From NCBI GenBank assembly GCA_900315395.1, contig OMZC01000038.1, positions 1 to 44,978 of the forward strand: a stretch of DNA of 44,978 nt, written 5' to 3'. A program made the translations under genes and the position numbers. The DNA is from an uncultured Gammaproteobacteria bacterium. Lineage in GTDB: Bacteria; Pseudomonadota; Gammaproteobacteria; Enterobacterales; Succinivibrionaceae. The notes beneath the pieces were generated by a model. It was given only the letters and a program-made list of their open reading frames with translations. It was not told the DNA's origin and ran no database searches. Positions 16,017 to 23,882 of this stretch are shown piece after piece (positions within the stretch are counted from its first letter, which is position 1; each line of letters begins with the position of its first letter).

Positions 16017-17330
16017 TCAAGCTTGTTTAGCACTTTTTACATGTGTCTTTCTGCTCAGGTAGAAGCTGATACATGCAGCTATTACCTGTGATAAAACCAT
16101 ACACCACCAAACACCAGGCAGATCATAATATCTTGGTATGATTTGTAACAGGATCAAAAGTAGTATTGGCTCTGCGTAAATGCAAGCATATGAGCAGGTT
16201 TCACGCTCAGTAGAATAAAAGGCACTAGAGCAAATTCTACTGTAAGCATAAAAGAACATACCTACTAAAAACACTGGGGTTGCAATTGCAATCTCAAGGG
16301 CAGTTTCATCTGATGTACCAAAAAGATTTCCTAAATGTCCTCTAGCACAATAGATAACTACAATGCTTACAGCTGATAAGAACAGTGCTGTATACAATGA
16401 CAGGCGTCTTGTAATAGCGTAGTCTGTAAACTTTCTTTCTCCATAAAACTTACTCATCAAAGGCTGAGCACCAGCACCTACACCTTGTAGTACGCAGTAC
16501 ACAAAGGAGAGGATGAATTCGATACAGGAGATGGTAGATACCGCTAATGGTCCACCATAGAAAAGCGAATTTCTGTTCATCAAAAAGATTGAAACCATAG
16601 GTGACATGTTGATGCCAAAAGGCGCAATACCAATCTTTATGATCTTAAATGAGGTCTTACGTACATTTACAGGCTTTGAGAGCTTTAGCATCTTGTGCTT
16701 AATTAAATAGTAGATGCAACCTACAATGGTTACAGCCTGACTTAAGATGGTGGCAATGGCAGCACCATGTATACCAAATGGGAAGGCCATGATGAGTAGG
16801 TAATCTAAGACAATGTTCATGACAAAGCCTAAGATCATAAAGTTAGTAGCAAAAGCTACACCACCATTATTTCTTACAAAAGGTACCAGTACAGAGCCTG
16901 AAAGCTGAATGATAGCTGTACCAAACATATACCATAAATAGATCCTGCCTAAAGAGGCAACTTCACCACGAGCACCTAGTATATGCAAGATCTCATCCAT
17001 CCAAATAAAAGGCACAATGGTAATAATGACTGACAGGATCACAAGCAAGATTAAAGCTACCTTTAAGCTGTTATAGACCTTCTCATAATTGCCTCTGCCA
17101 GTCTCAATTGACCAGATTACAGCACCACCTAAACCTACACCAGAGCCTAAGGCAAAAGAGAGAGCAACAGCTGGGAACACCACATTGATAGCAGAAACAC
17201 CAGCATCACCTAAAGCGTTGCCCACGAAAAAGCCATCTACTACTGAGTAAACACCTAAGATAGTAAAGGCTAGAATTGAAGGAATAATAAAAGAGAAATA
17301 ATGCTTGATATCGTAGTTATGGTTCATCAT
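16017..17330 (-). CDS. MATE family multidrug/cation efflux transporter
   Basis: The 437-aa protein has about twelve membrane segments and the MATE (NorM/DinF superfamily) layout. FIIPSILAFTILGVYSVVDGFFVGNALG comes at the start, and the second half mirrors it with GIAPFGINMSPMVSIFLMNRN and GVGAGAQPLMSKFYGE. MATE pumps export drugs or metabolites using Na+ or H+. It lies 109 bp downstream of a MarR regulator on the same strand and ends at the trpS hairpin. The substrate is unknown. An alternative ATG is the next codon. Confidence 0.92.
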   Translation of the reverse strand: MMNHNYDIKHYFSFIIPSILAFTILGVYSVVDGFFVGNALGDAGVSAINVVFPAVALSFALGSGVGLGGAVIWSIETGRGNYEKVYNSLKVALILLVILSVIITIVPFIWMDEILHILGARGEVASLGRIYLWYMFGTAIIQLSGSVLVPFVRNNGGVAFATNFMILGFVMNIVLDYLLIMAFPFGIHGAAIATILSQAVTIVGCIYYLIKHKMLKLSKPVNVRKTSFKIIKIGIAPFGINMSPMVSIFLMNRNSLFYGGPLAVSTISCIEFILSFVYCVLQGVGAGAQPLMSKFYGERKFTDYAITRRLSLYTALFLSAVSIVVIYCARGHLGNLFGTSDETALEIAIATPVFLVGMFFYAYSRICSSAFYSTERETCSYACIYAEPILLLILLQIIPRYYDLPGVWWCMVLSQVIAACISFYLSRKTHVKSAKQA

Positions 17331-17439
17331 ATTGGTTATCTCTTTTTAACTTTCACATCCATGTTTATTACATCCAATCTTTTTACAATGAAGCTTTCAA
17401 TATTAAACCCGCTTCATATATGTCCTTTTATAAAAGCGT

Positions 17440-17877
17440 TTAGTCCTTATTTGAAAGGCGCTTTTCAAAAAGAACGTTATACATCTCAAGACCTTCGATA
17501 ATGGCTTTGTTCTTTTCACCGATGATGTCAGAGACCTCATCTTCAATTCTCATGAGGTTGTCTACAATGGAGTGAGCGTATTCAGCTCCTTTATGTGAAA
17601 GCTTTAGATACTTTTGTCTTTTATCCTCTTTATCCTGTGCCACAAGAATTACACCATCTTCTTTGAACTTTTTAACACTGGTATTCACGCTTTGCTTGGA
17701 CATACCGTAGTAGTTGCAAAGTTCCATTTGGGTAAGAGGTTTATCTGTATTTAATAGAGCATAAAGGACCATCATATCTACATATGAGGTCTTAGTGGTT
17801 TGAGCATATTTGGCGTAAAGATAAATGCTTTGATTGATAAGTGAATTGATCTTATTGATAACTTCACGTGACTTCAT
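17440..17877 (-). CDS. MarR family transcriptional regulator
   Basis: The frame is open to 18012, overlapping the neighbouring MATE gene, but the ATG at 17877 (MKSREVINKINSLINQSIYLYAKYAQ) is the natural start, giving a 145-aa protein. The wHTH reads PLTQMELCNYYGMSKQSVNTSVKKFKEDGVILVAQDKEDKRQKYLKLSHKG, with the D-x-R wing typical of MarR. MarR proteins are dimeric repressors that release DNA on binding small phenolic or drug ligands. A perfect palindrome lies directly upstream, so it probably represses itself and the MATE gene 109 bp downstream. Confidence 0.9.
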   Translation of the reverse strand: MKSREVINKINSLINQSIYLYAKYAQTTKTSYVDMMVLYALLNTDKPLTQMELCNYYGMSKQSVNTSVKKFKEDGVILVAQDKEDKRQKYLKLSHKGAEYAHSIVDNLMRIEDEVSDIIGEKNKAIIEGLEMYNVLFEKRLSNKD

Positions 17878-17891
17878 ATAAATACCTATAA

Positions 17892-17930
17892 TAGTAAAAT
17901 TTCGTACTATTATAGTAAAATATTTTACTA
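17892..17930. promoter_or_regulatory. MarR operator and promoter region
   Basis: TAGTAAAATATTTTACTA at 17913-17930 is a perfect 18-bp palindrome, and a second, imperfect copy (TAGTAAAATTTCGTACTA) follows at 17892-17909. On the minus strand a TATAAT-like -10 lies between them. The pair sits 15-53 bp before the MarR ATG, the place expected for autorepression. The last bases almost touch the stop of the upstream MATE gene. Confidence 0.65.
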
Positions 17931-17932
17931 AA

Positions 17933-19261
17933 TCAACTAAAGCTTTTTGTGACGACTTTATAGGCGATGACACAGATGATTGCAGATAACAATGAGCCAC
18001 TTGCTGTCGCAAGTCCCATTGGTAATAAGGTTGCAGGGAATAATACTGATGCTACATAAGCTCCAGGTACTCTTAGAGTTACTGTAGCTATAAGATTATG
18101 CATAAAGGAGATCTCCGATTTTCCTAAAGCACAGAAAAAGCCACTAAAGCTAAAGGAGATACCTGCAAACATACAATCCCAAATGTATCCTTGAAGGTAT
18201 TTACCACCTGAGACAATCACATCATGATCATCGGTAAAGAGTTCTAGTGCGTTCTCTGAGATCACCTGGAAGAGTAGTCCTACAAAGATACCAAAGGATA
18301 CAGCAATATAGATTGCATATCTTAAGGTTAGTTTTGCTCTGTCAAATTTGCCTGCACCAATGTTCTGAGCTCCCATAGCTGATACTGTAGAGAGCATGGA
18401 TGATGGTACTAAAAAGATAAAGCTTATGATCTTTTCTACAATGCCAACAGAGGCAGCATCTGTTAAACCACGCATATTGGCAATCACAGTGATGATCATA
18501 AAGGCTGTTTGAATAAAGCCATCCTGAACACAGATAGGAATACCGATGCGTAACAGTCTTTTAGAAATATTTGCTTTTAACTTAAAATACTCAAATTTAA
18601 AGAGCTCTTTTGAGCTTTGACTCTTTATATAAACTAAAGCACAGATAACACTGATGCCTTGTGCAAGAGTAGTACCTAAGGCAGCACCAATTGAACCTAA
18701 CTTAAAATAGCCAATGAAGACATAGTCTAAGATGATGTTGGCTACACAAGCTATAGCAATAAAGTACATAGGAGACTTTGAGTCACCCATGCCTCTTAGA
18801 ATAGAACTTACAATGTTATAGGCTGTAATCAGTGGAATACCAATAAAGCACACTACAAGGTATTCTTTAGTACCAGCTACAGCTTCAAAAGGAGTTTTAA
18901 CCAAACTTACAATGGTGTCTGTAAAGCACAATAAGATTAAGGTAAGAACTACAGATACTAAAAAGAAAACAGTTACAGTGTTACCAATACAGTACTTTAA
19001 TTTCTCATTATCTTTAGCACCTACAGCCTGAGCAATACAAACCGTAGCTCCCATAGACAGACCTACAATCATGACAGTTATCATGTGCATGATCTGTGAG
19101 CCGATAGATACAGCTGTAATGCTATCTACACCATCAAACTGACCAATGATAAACAGATCAGCAAGACCATAAAGAGTCTGTAGAAAATAGGATAAGAAAT
19201 AAGGAAGGGAAAACAGGGCAATGTTCTTTAAAACGCTTCCGTGGGTTAAGTCTGTTTGCAT
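17933..19261 (-). CDS. MATE family efflux transporter
   Basis: This 442-aa MATE protein shows the repeated two-bundle layout: NIALFSLPYFLSYFLQTLYGLADLFIIGQF at the start and RIGIPICVQDGFIQTAFMIITVIANMRG at the start of the second half. GAQNIGAGKFDRAK is the typical loop before the eighth segment. It lies upstream of the MarR gene on the same strand, with its stop only a few bases from the MarR operator. Because that operator is downstream of this gene, MarR control of it is less likely than control of the gene at 16017. Confidence 0.92.
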   Translation of the reverse strand: MQTDLTHGSVLKNIALFSLPYFLSYFLQTLYGLADLFIIGQFDGVDSITAVSIGSQIMHMITVMIVGLSMGATVCIAQAVGAKDNEKLKYCIGNTVTVFFLVSVVLTLILLCFTDTIVSLVKTPFEAVAGTKEYLVVCFIGIPLITAYNIVSSILRGMGDSKSPMYFIAIACVANIILDYVFIGYFKLGSIGAALGTTLAQGISVICALVYIKSQSSKELFKFEYFKLKANISKRLLRIGIPICVQDGFIQTAFMIITVIANMRGLTDAASVGIVEKIISFIFLVPSSMLSTVSAMGAQNIGAGKFDRAKLTLRYAIYIAVSFGIFVGLLFQVISENALELFTDDHDVIVSGGKYLQGYIWDCMFAGISFSFSGFFCALGKSEISFMHNLIATVTLRVPGAYVASVLFPATLLPMGLATASGSLLSAIICVIAYKVVTKSFS

Positions 19262-19559
19262 GGGTAGTCTTATAAGTTCTAATCTTGATTAGCTAATTAT
19301 TTCACAGAAAAGTTAAATTTCAACTTTATAAAAACTTGATACAACTTAGGGAGAAAGTAACCTTGAAAACGTGACTTTGCATCATCAATAGTGAATTAAA
19401 GTGCAAATTGCCATGACATGTAAGATAGCAATATTCCTCTGTATAATGGACAAAAGATAAAGTCGATGCTTGTTTAAAAGCTAGGTTGCAACTAGATCCT
19501 AGCTGTTGCTAACTCAATACTGTAAAAGGAAAGCAGCCTCACATGAAATCGAGATTACC
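19262..19559. other. divergent promoter gap between MATE and GNAT genes
   Basis: A TATAAT lies at 19442-19447 on the plus strand without a good -35. AGCTAGG (19479-19485) and CCTAGCT (19498-19504) form a seven-pair hairpin in the presumed leader of the acetyltransferase gene, enclosing the palindrome GTTGCAAC. No gene is seen here. Confidence 0.4.
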
Positions 19560-20057
19560 ATGAAAATAAGACTAGCAAAATTATCAGAAGCAAAAGAATG
19601 CTATCAGTGCATTGAGGATGCTAGAGCCTATCATAAGTCATTAGGATTTGAGCAATGGCATAAGGATTACCCTACACAACAGACAATCTTGGATGATATA
19701 GCTAAAGACATTGGCTTTGTGTTTGAAGATGAACATGGTGTTGCAGGTTATTGTTGCATTATCATCGGAGATGAACCTGCCTACCATAAAATCGATGGAG
19801 CTTGGAAAACTGACAGACCATATGCTGTAGTGCACAGAATGGCTTTTAGTAAGAATGTCAGAGGTGGTGGCTTATCTAAAAAGGCTTTTGCTTTGATAAA
19901 AGAGTTTTGCAAGGAACATAACATAACCGCCATTAGGCTTGATACTCAAGATGAAAACAAAGTCATGCAGCATATTCTTGATAGAGAAGGCTTTCAATAC
20001 TGTGGCTTAATTCATTTTGATGGCGGTCCAAAGCTAGCCTATGAGTGGGATAAATAG
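19560..20057 (+). CDS. GNAT family N-acetyltransferase
   Basis: The frame opens at 19506, but the ATG at 19560 (MKIRLAKLSEAKECYQCIEDARAYHKSLGFEQW) is the family-like start, giving 165 aa. The acetyl-CoA site is VVHRMAFSKNVRGGGLSKKAFALIKEF, where RGGGLSKKA takes the Q/RxxGxG/A position. IRLDTQDENKVMQHILDREGFQYCG is the typical closing strand and helix. The substrate is unknown; relatives acetylate small molecules. It precedes an XRE regulator by 62 bp. Confidence 0.85.
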   Translation: MKIRLAKLSEAKECYQCIEDARAYHKSLGFEQWHKDYPTQQTILDDIAKDIGFVFEDEHGVAGYCCIIIGDEPAYHKIDGAWKTDRPYAVVHRMAFSKNVRGGGLSKKAFALIKEFCKEHNITAIRLDTQDENKVMQHILDREGFQYCGLIHFDGGPKLAYEWDK

Positions 20058-20119
20058 TTTTGCAAAATACCAAAAGTCAAAAGTAACAGAGCATATTTTG
20101 TTGAAATAGGTGCAAAAGA

Positions 20120-20428
20120 ATGGATGACTGGTCAGAGTATCTAAATTGTTTAAAGGCAACTCATGTAGAGCTAGAAAACGATATTGAAGAGGCTGAAGCC
20201 CTTGCATCTATTGTAGGTGCGATTGTAGAACAGCGACAGAATTTAGCTCTTTCACAAAGCGATCTGGCTAAGTTATGTGGTATGTCTGTTTCTTCAATTA
20301 TCAAAATTGAGTCAGGAGTATTGTCCCCTAATCTTTCAACCTTGCTTAATATCTTTAGAAAGCTAGGATTGAAACTTTCTGTAACAACTCATCTTGATGC
20401 AGCACGTCCTCTTGATGCAGCACGATAA
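20120..20428 (+). CDS. XRE family helix-turn-helix regulator
   Basis: This 102-aa protein has an acidic helical N-terminus and then an HTH_3 domain: VEQRQNLALSQSDLAKLCGMSVSSIIKIESGVLSPNLSTLLNIFRKLG (about 37-84). Such small proteins are phage-type repressors or antitoxins. No toxin partner is adjacent. The C-terminus reads LDAARPLDAAR, made by a 14-bp direct repeat, so the original tail may have been changed by duplication. AGGTG precedes the ATG by eight bases. Confidence 0.8.
   Translation: MDDWSEYLNCLKATHVELENDIEEAEALASIVGAIVEQRQNLALSQSDLAKLCGMSVSSIIKIESGVLSPNLSTLLNIFRKLGLKLSVTTHLDAARPLDAAR
20393..20424 (+). repeat. 14-bp direct repeat at the XRE gene end
   Basis: CTTGATGCAGCACG occurs at 20393-20406 and 20411-20424, an 18-bp period that keeps the frame and ends at the stop codon. 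Confidence 0.85.
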
Positions 20429-20502
20429 TAAGATTTTGCTTTTGAGGGATAGTGCATATTCAATGAATTGTCTTACAATATGCAAAAACAATTTATAAGA
20501 CT

Positions 20503-21867
20503 ATGACTGACAAGCAAAAAAGCAAAATTACTCTCATGACAGAAGGCAATATCTTTAAGATCTTGCTGTTCTTTGCCATTCCTTTAGTTCTAGGCAATCT
20601 GTTACAACAGATGTATTCAACTGTTGATTCTATTATTGTAGGCAACTACGTAGGATCACAGGCTTTAGCTGCTGTGTCATCAAGCTCAATGGTGGTAACG
20701 GTTATCATCTCAGGCTGTCAGGGTATAGCTGTAGGCGCAGGTGTGGTTATCGCTCAGTGTTTGGGCGCTAAAAACAGACGTAATGTTTTTAGATCAGTAC
20801 ACACCTCACTTGCTTTCTCAATCGTACTAGGTGTCATCTTAACTGTATTCTGTGCGCTGTTAACAAAGCCTATTGTAGAGTCCATGAATACCCCAAAAGA
20901 TATTCTAGATGACTCTATAACTTACCTCTTTATCTACTCATTTGGTCTTATTTTTACCATTGTCTATAACATGATTGCGGGCATTTTAAATGCCTCGGGT
21001 AATTCAAAGCGTTCATTACTCTATCTTGCGTATGCCTCAGTAATAAATGTAGTTTTAGATTTACTGTTTATCTTAGTCTTTAACATGGGAGTAGCAGGTG
21101 CTGCAATTGCTACTAACATCAGTCAGTTAATTGCATGTCTGATGTCACTTAACTATGTCATGACTACTAAAAACGAATGCAGAGTTTATTTAAAAGCCAT
21201 TCGTTTCCATAAGCAGATGTTAGTAAGAATTCTGCGTATGGGTATTCCTGCCGGTATTCAAAACACCGTAATTTGTTTTTCAAATGTACTGATTCAGGCA
21301 AGTGTTAACGTCTTTGGCTATGAGACTATTGCAGGCTTTGGTATTTATTTAAAGATTGATGGCTTTGATATTCTGCCTTTACTTAGCATCTCACTTGCTG
21401 TAGCTACCTTTGTAGGTCAGAACTATGGAGCAGGATGTGTTGAACGTATTAGAAAAGGCATTATCTGTGGCTTAATCTTAGGTGTTACCTTTACCGCAGG
21501 TATTGGTATTGCTATGTTGATCTTCTACAACCCAATTCTAAGGTTGTTCACATCTGATGAAAAAGCAATCTACTATGCCTATTTATCAATTCTGTATTTC
21601 TGCCCATTCTACGCTCTAGTGGGTGTAACCCAGGTATTTGCAGGTGCCATCAGAGGCGCTGGCAGAAGTATGGTACCAATGATGGTATTACTCTTCTCCT
21701 TCTTTATCTTTAGAATCATCTGGATCATGTTTGTACTGCCAAACTTCAACTCATTTGAAGGTGTGCTCTTAGTTTACCCAGTATCTTGGTTTGTAAGTGC
21801 AAACTTGATGACCTTGTGCTACATAAAACTGCGTAAAAAGATCTTACGTGTAGCTAAGATAGGTTAA
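20503..21867 (+). CDS. MATE family efflux transporter
   Basis: The 454-aa product is the third MATE protein of the window. It starts with a short cytosolic tail (KSKITLMTEGNIFKILLFFAIPLVLGNLLQQMYSTVDSIIVGNYVG), then has twelve membrane segments and the mid-protein RILRMGIPAGIQNTVICFSNVLIQ repeat. VGQNYGAGCVERIRKG matches the conserved loop of the second bundle. It is nearest to the clostridial/DinF-type branch by feel. It follows an XRE regulator by 74 bp. The substrate cannot be inferred. Confidence 0.93.
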   Translation: MTDKQKSKITLMTEGNIFKILLFFAIPLVLGNLLQQMYSTVDSIIVGNYVGSQALAAVSSSSMVVTVIISGCQGIAVGAGVVIAQCLGAKNRRNVFRSVHTSLAFSIVLGVILTVFCALLTKPIVESMNTPKDILDDSITYLFIYSFGLIFTIVYNMIAGILNASGNSKRSLLYLAYASVINVVLDLLFILVFNMGVAGAAIATNISQLIACLMSLNYVMTTKNECRVYLKAIRFHKQMLVRILRMGIPAGIQNTVICFSNVLIQASVNVFGYETIAGFGIYLKIDGFDILPLLSISLAVATFVGQNYGAGCVERIRKGIICGLILGVTFTAGIGIAMLIFYNPILRLFTSDEKAIYYAYLSILYFCPFYALVGVTQVFAGAIRGAGRSMVPMMVLLFSFFIFRIIWIMFVLPNFNSFEGVLLVYPVSWFVSANLMTLCYIKLRKKILRVAKIG

Positions 21868-22188
21868 GTTCTGACAAGCAGTTAAGAACAATGACTTGAA
21901 AACTAAGATAAGTTATTCAAAACAGACTTAACTTTCAAAAGCATCTAAAACTAACTGCGCTTTTATTTATGTAAATTACTCTGTACAAAATACATGAACA
22001 AAAACGGCGCAGTCTGTTTCTGACTTTTTTAAATACCCTTTTTGTGCGAAAATAACCTGATTTTTACAATCTTTGACTAGAAATTTAATGAAAATTAAGT
22101 TCCTGTGTCTATTAAGGCGCAATAACATAAAAAGTCACTGAAAATAGATAGTCACTGAATTTTTTACTTAACTGGAAATATAACTCAA
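21868..22188. other. 321-bp gap before the AGCS symporter
   Basis: No gene is seen. ACTGCGC near 21953 could pair with GCGCAGT near 22005 across a long loop. AGTCACTGAA occurs twice, at 22133-22142 and 22150-22159 (17-bp spacing), directly upstream of the symporter start, and could be a direct-repeat regulator site. Confidence 0.35.
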
Positions 22189-23634
22189 ATGCTAGACACT
22201 TTAGATTCTGCCATTAATGCGGTTAATGGCGTTCTGTGGTCTTATGTCTTAATCGTTGTTCTGATTGGTTTAGGCATATATTTCACTATCAAAACCAAAT
22301 TTGTTCAGATCTGCTACATTGGTGAAATGGTTCGTGTTTTAAAACACGGTATTGTTGGCCATAAAACCAAGGGTAAGGAGATCAGCTCTTTCCAGGCATT
22401 CTGTATCAGTACAGCTTCACGTGTAGGTGTAGGTAATATTGCAGGTATCGCAATTGCAGTAACCTTAGGTGGTCCTGGTGCAATCTTCTGGATGTGGGTT
22501 ATCGCTTTAATCGGTTCAGCTACAGGCTTCGTTGAGAGTACCTTAGCTCAGATCTACAAGGTTCCATTCCGTGAGGGTGGTTACCACGGTGGTCCTGCTT
22601 ACTACATCCGCAATGCTTTAAAACAGCCAGCTGTTGCAGCTTTATTTGCTGTTTTAATTACCATTACTTTCGCTCTAAGCTATAACTCAGTACAGTCAAA
22701 TACCATTGCTATGGCATTAAACGACAGTATGGGCTTTGACACCATCATCACCGGTTTAGTTCTATGTATCTTAACTTCAATGGTGATCTTCGGTGGTGCT
22801 CACCGTATTGCAAGAGTAACTGAGTTCTTAGTTCCAATCATGGCAACTTTATACCTGATTGTAGCTTTAGTTATCTTCTTCAAGAACTTATCAGCAGTAC
22901 CTGAGATGTTCTACTTAATCTTCCATGATGCATTTGCTCCTCAGTCAGCTGTAGCTGGCGGTTTTGCTGCTGTTATCATGACTGGTATTAAGCGTGGTCT
23001 GTTCTCTAACGAAGCTGGTGAAGGTTCTGTTCCAAATGCAGCAGCTTGTGCTACCACTTCACACCCTGTAAAGCAGGGCTTAATTCAGGCTTTTGGCGTA
23101 TTCGTTGATACCTTATTCATCTGCTCAGCTTCTGCTGTGATCGTTTTACTATCAGGCAAGTACGAAATTGGTAGTGAGGTTACCGGTATTGCTCTAGTTC
23201 AAGAGTCACTATCTTCACAGTTAGGTGAGTGGTGCAGATACTTCATGTCATTTACCATTACCTTATTTGCATTCAGCTCAATCATTGGTAACTACTACTA
23301 TGGTGAAGTTAACATCATGTACTTAACCAAGAACACTTATGTAATGACTATCTTTAGAATCTTAGTTGTTGCAATGGTATTCTTCGGTTCATATGCTTCA
23401 CTGTCAGTTGTATGGGATTTAGCTGACTTATGTATGGCTCTATTAGCATTAACCAACCTTTATGCTATTGTTCGCCTAGGTAAGTATGCATTCTATGCAT
23501 TTGATAACTACATTTCTCAGAAGAAACAGGGCATCAAAGAGCCTGTATTCACTGCTTCTTTAATGAAAGATCAAAGCGGTGTTTCTGCATGGGGTAATGA
23601 GGAAAAATACTTTGCAGAAAAGGATGCTAAGTAA
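22189..23634 (+). CDS. alanine/glycine:cation symporter (AGCS family)
   Basis: This 481-aa membrane protein belongs to the AGCS (AlsT/DagA) family of Na+-coupled alanine or glycine carriers. Family signatures are FCISTASRVGVGNIAGIAIAVTLGGPGAIFWMW near residue 70, GGYHGGPAYYI near 128 and the GLFSNEAGEGSVPNAAACA block near 270. About ten to eleven membrane segments are visible. The codon choice is highly biased (TTA, GGT, GTT), suggesting strong expression. It is a single-gene unit with a strong terminator. Amino-acid specificity (Ala, Gly or Gln) cannot be set from sequence alone. Confidence 0.95.
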   Translation: MLDTLDSAINAVNGVLWSYVLIVVLIGLGIYFTIKTKFVQICYIGEMVRVLKHGIVGHKTKGKEISSFQAFCISTASRVGVGNIAGIAIAVTLGGPGAIFWMWVIALIGSATGFVESTLAQIYKVPFREGGYHGGPAYYIRNALKQPAVAALFAVLITITFALSYNSVQSNTIAMALNDSMGFDTIITGLVLCILTSMVIFGGAHRIARVTEFLVPIMATLYLIVALVIFFKNLSAVPEMFYLIFHDAFAPQSAVAGGFAAVIMTGIKRGLFSNEAGEGSVPNAAACATTSHPVKQGLIQAFGVFVDTLFICSASAVIVLLSGKYEIGSEVTGIALVQESLSSQLGEWCRYFMSFTITLFAFSSIIGNYYYGEVNIMYLTKNTYVMTIFRILVVAMVFFGSYASLSVVWDLADLCMALLALTNLYAIVRLGKYAFYAFDNYISQKKQGIKEPVFTASLMKDQSGVSAWGNEEKYFAEKDAK

Positions 23635-23706
23635 TATCTAAAATTAACTTGTAGCTTAATTCCATTTGAAATTTAAAATTAAGCTTGCACAGTTTTAGTA
23701 ATAACG

Positions 23707-23761
23707 ATCCTCAGTTGAGAAAAACACATGTTCAAAACATGCTCAACTGAGGATTTTTTTA
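23707..23761 (+). terminator. strong intrinsic terminator after AGCS symporter
   Basis: ATCCTCAGTTGAG (23707-23719) and CTCAACTGAGGAT (23742-23754) form a perfect 13-pair stem, capped by a second small CATGTT/AACATG hairpin and followed by seven or more T. Confidence 0.9.
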
Positions 23762-23882
23762 TACAAAATTCGCTTAATTATCAAAAATTTTGTGATAGCC
23801 TCGATTTAATTTTGCACTGCTAGTGTTAAAAGATTTTCCATATTGTAGAATGAGTTGACGCAATAGATTATCGGAGCAAACT

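Noticed and set aside
17878-18012. 45-residue N-terminal extension of the MarR protein
   Set aside because: It would cover the operator and promoter and overlap the MATE gene; the ATG at 17877 matches the MarR family start.
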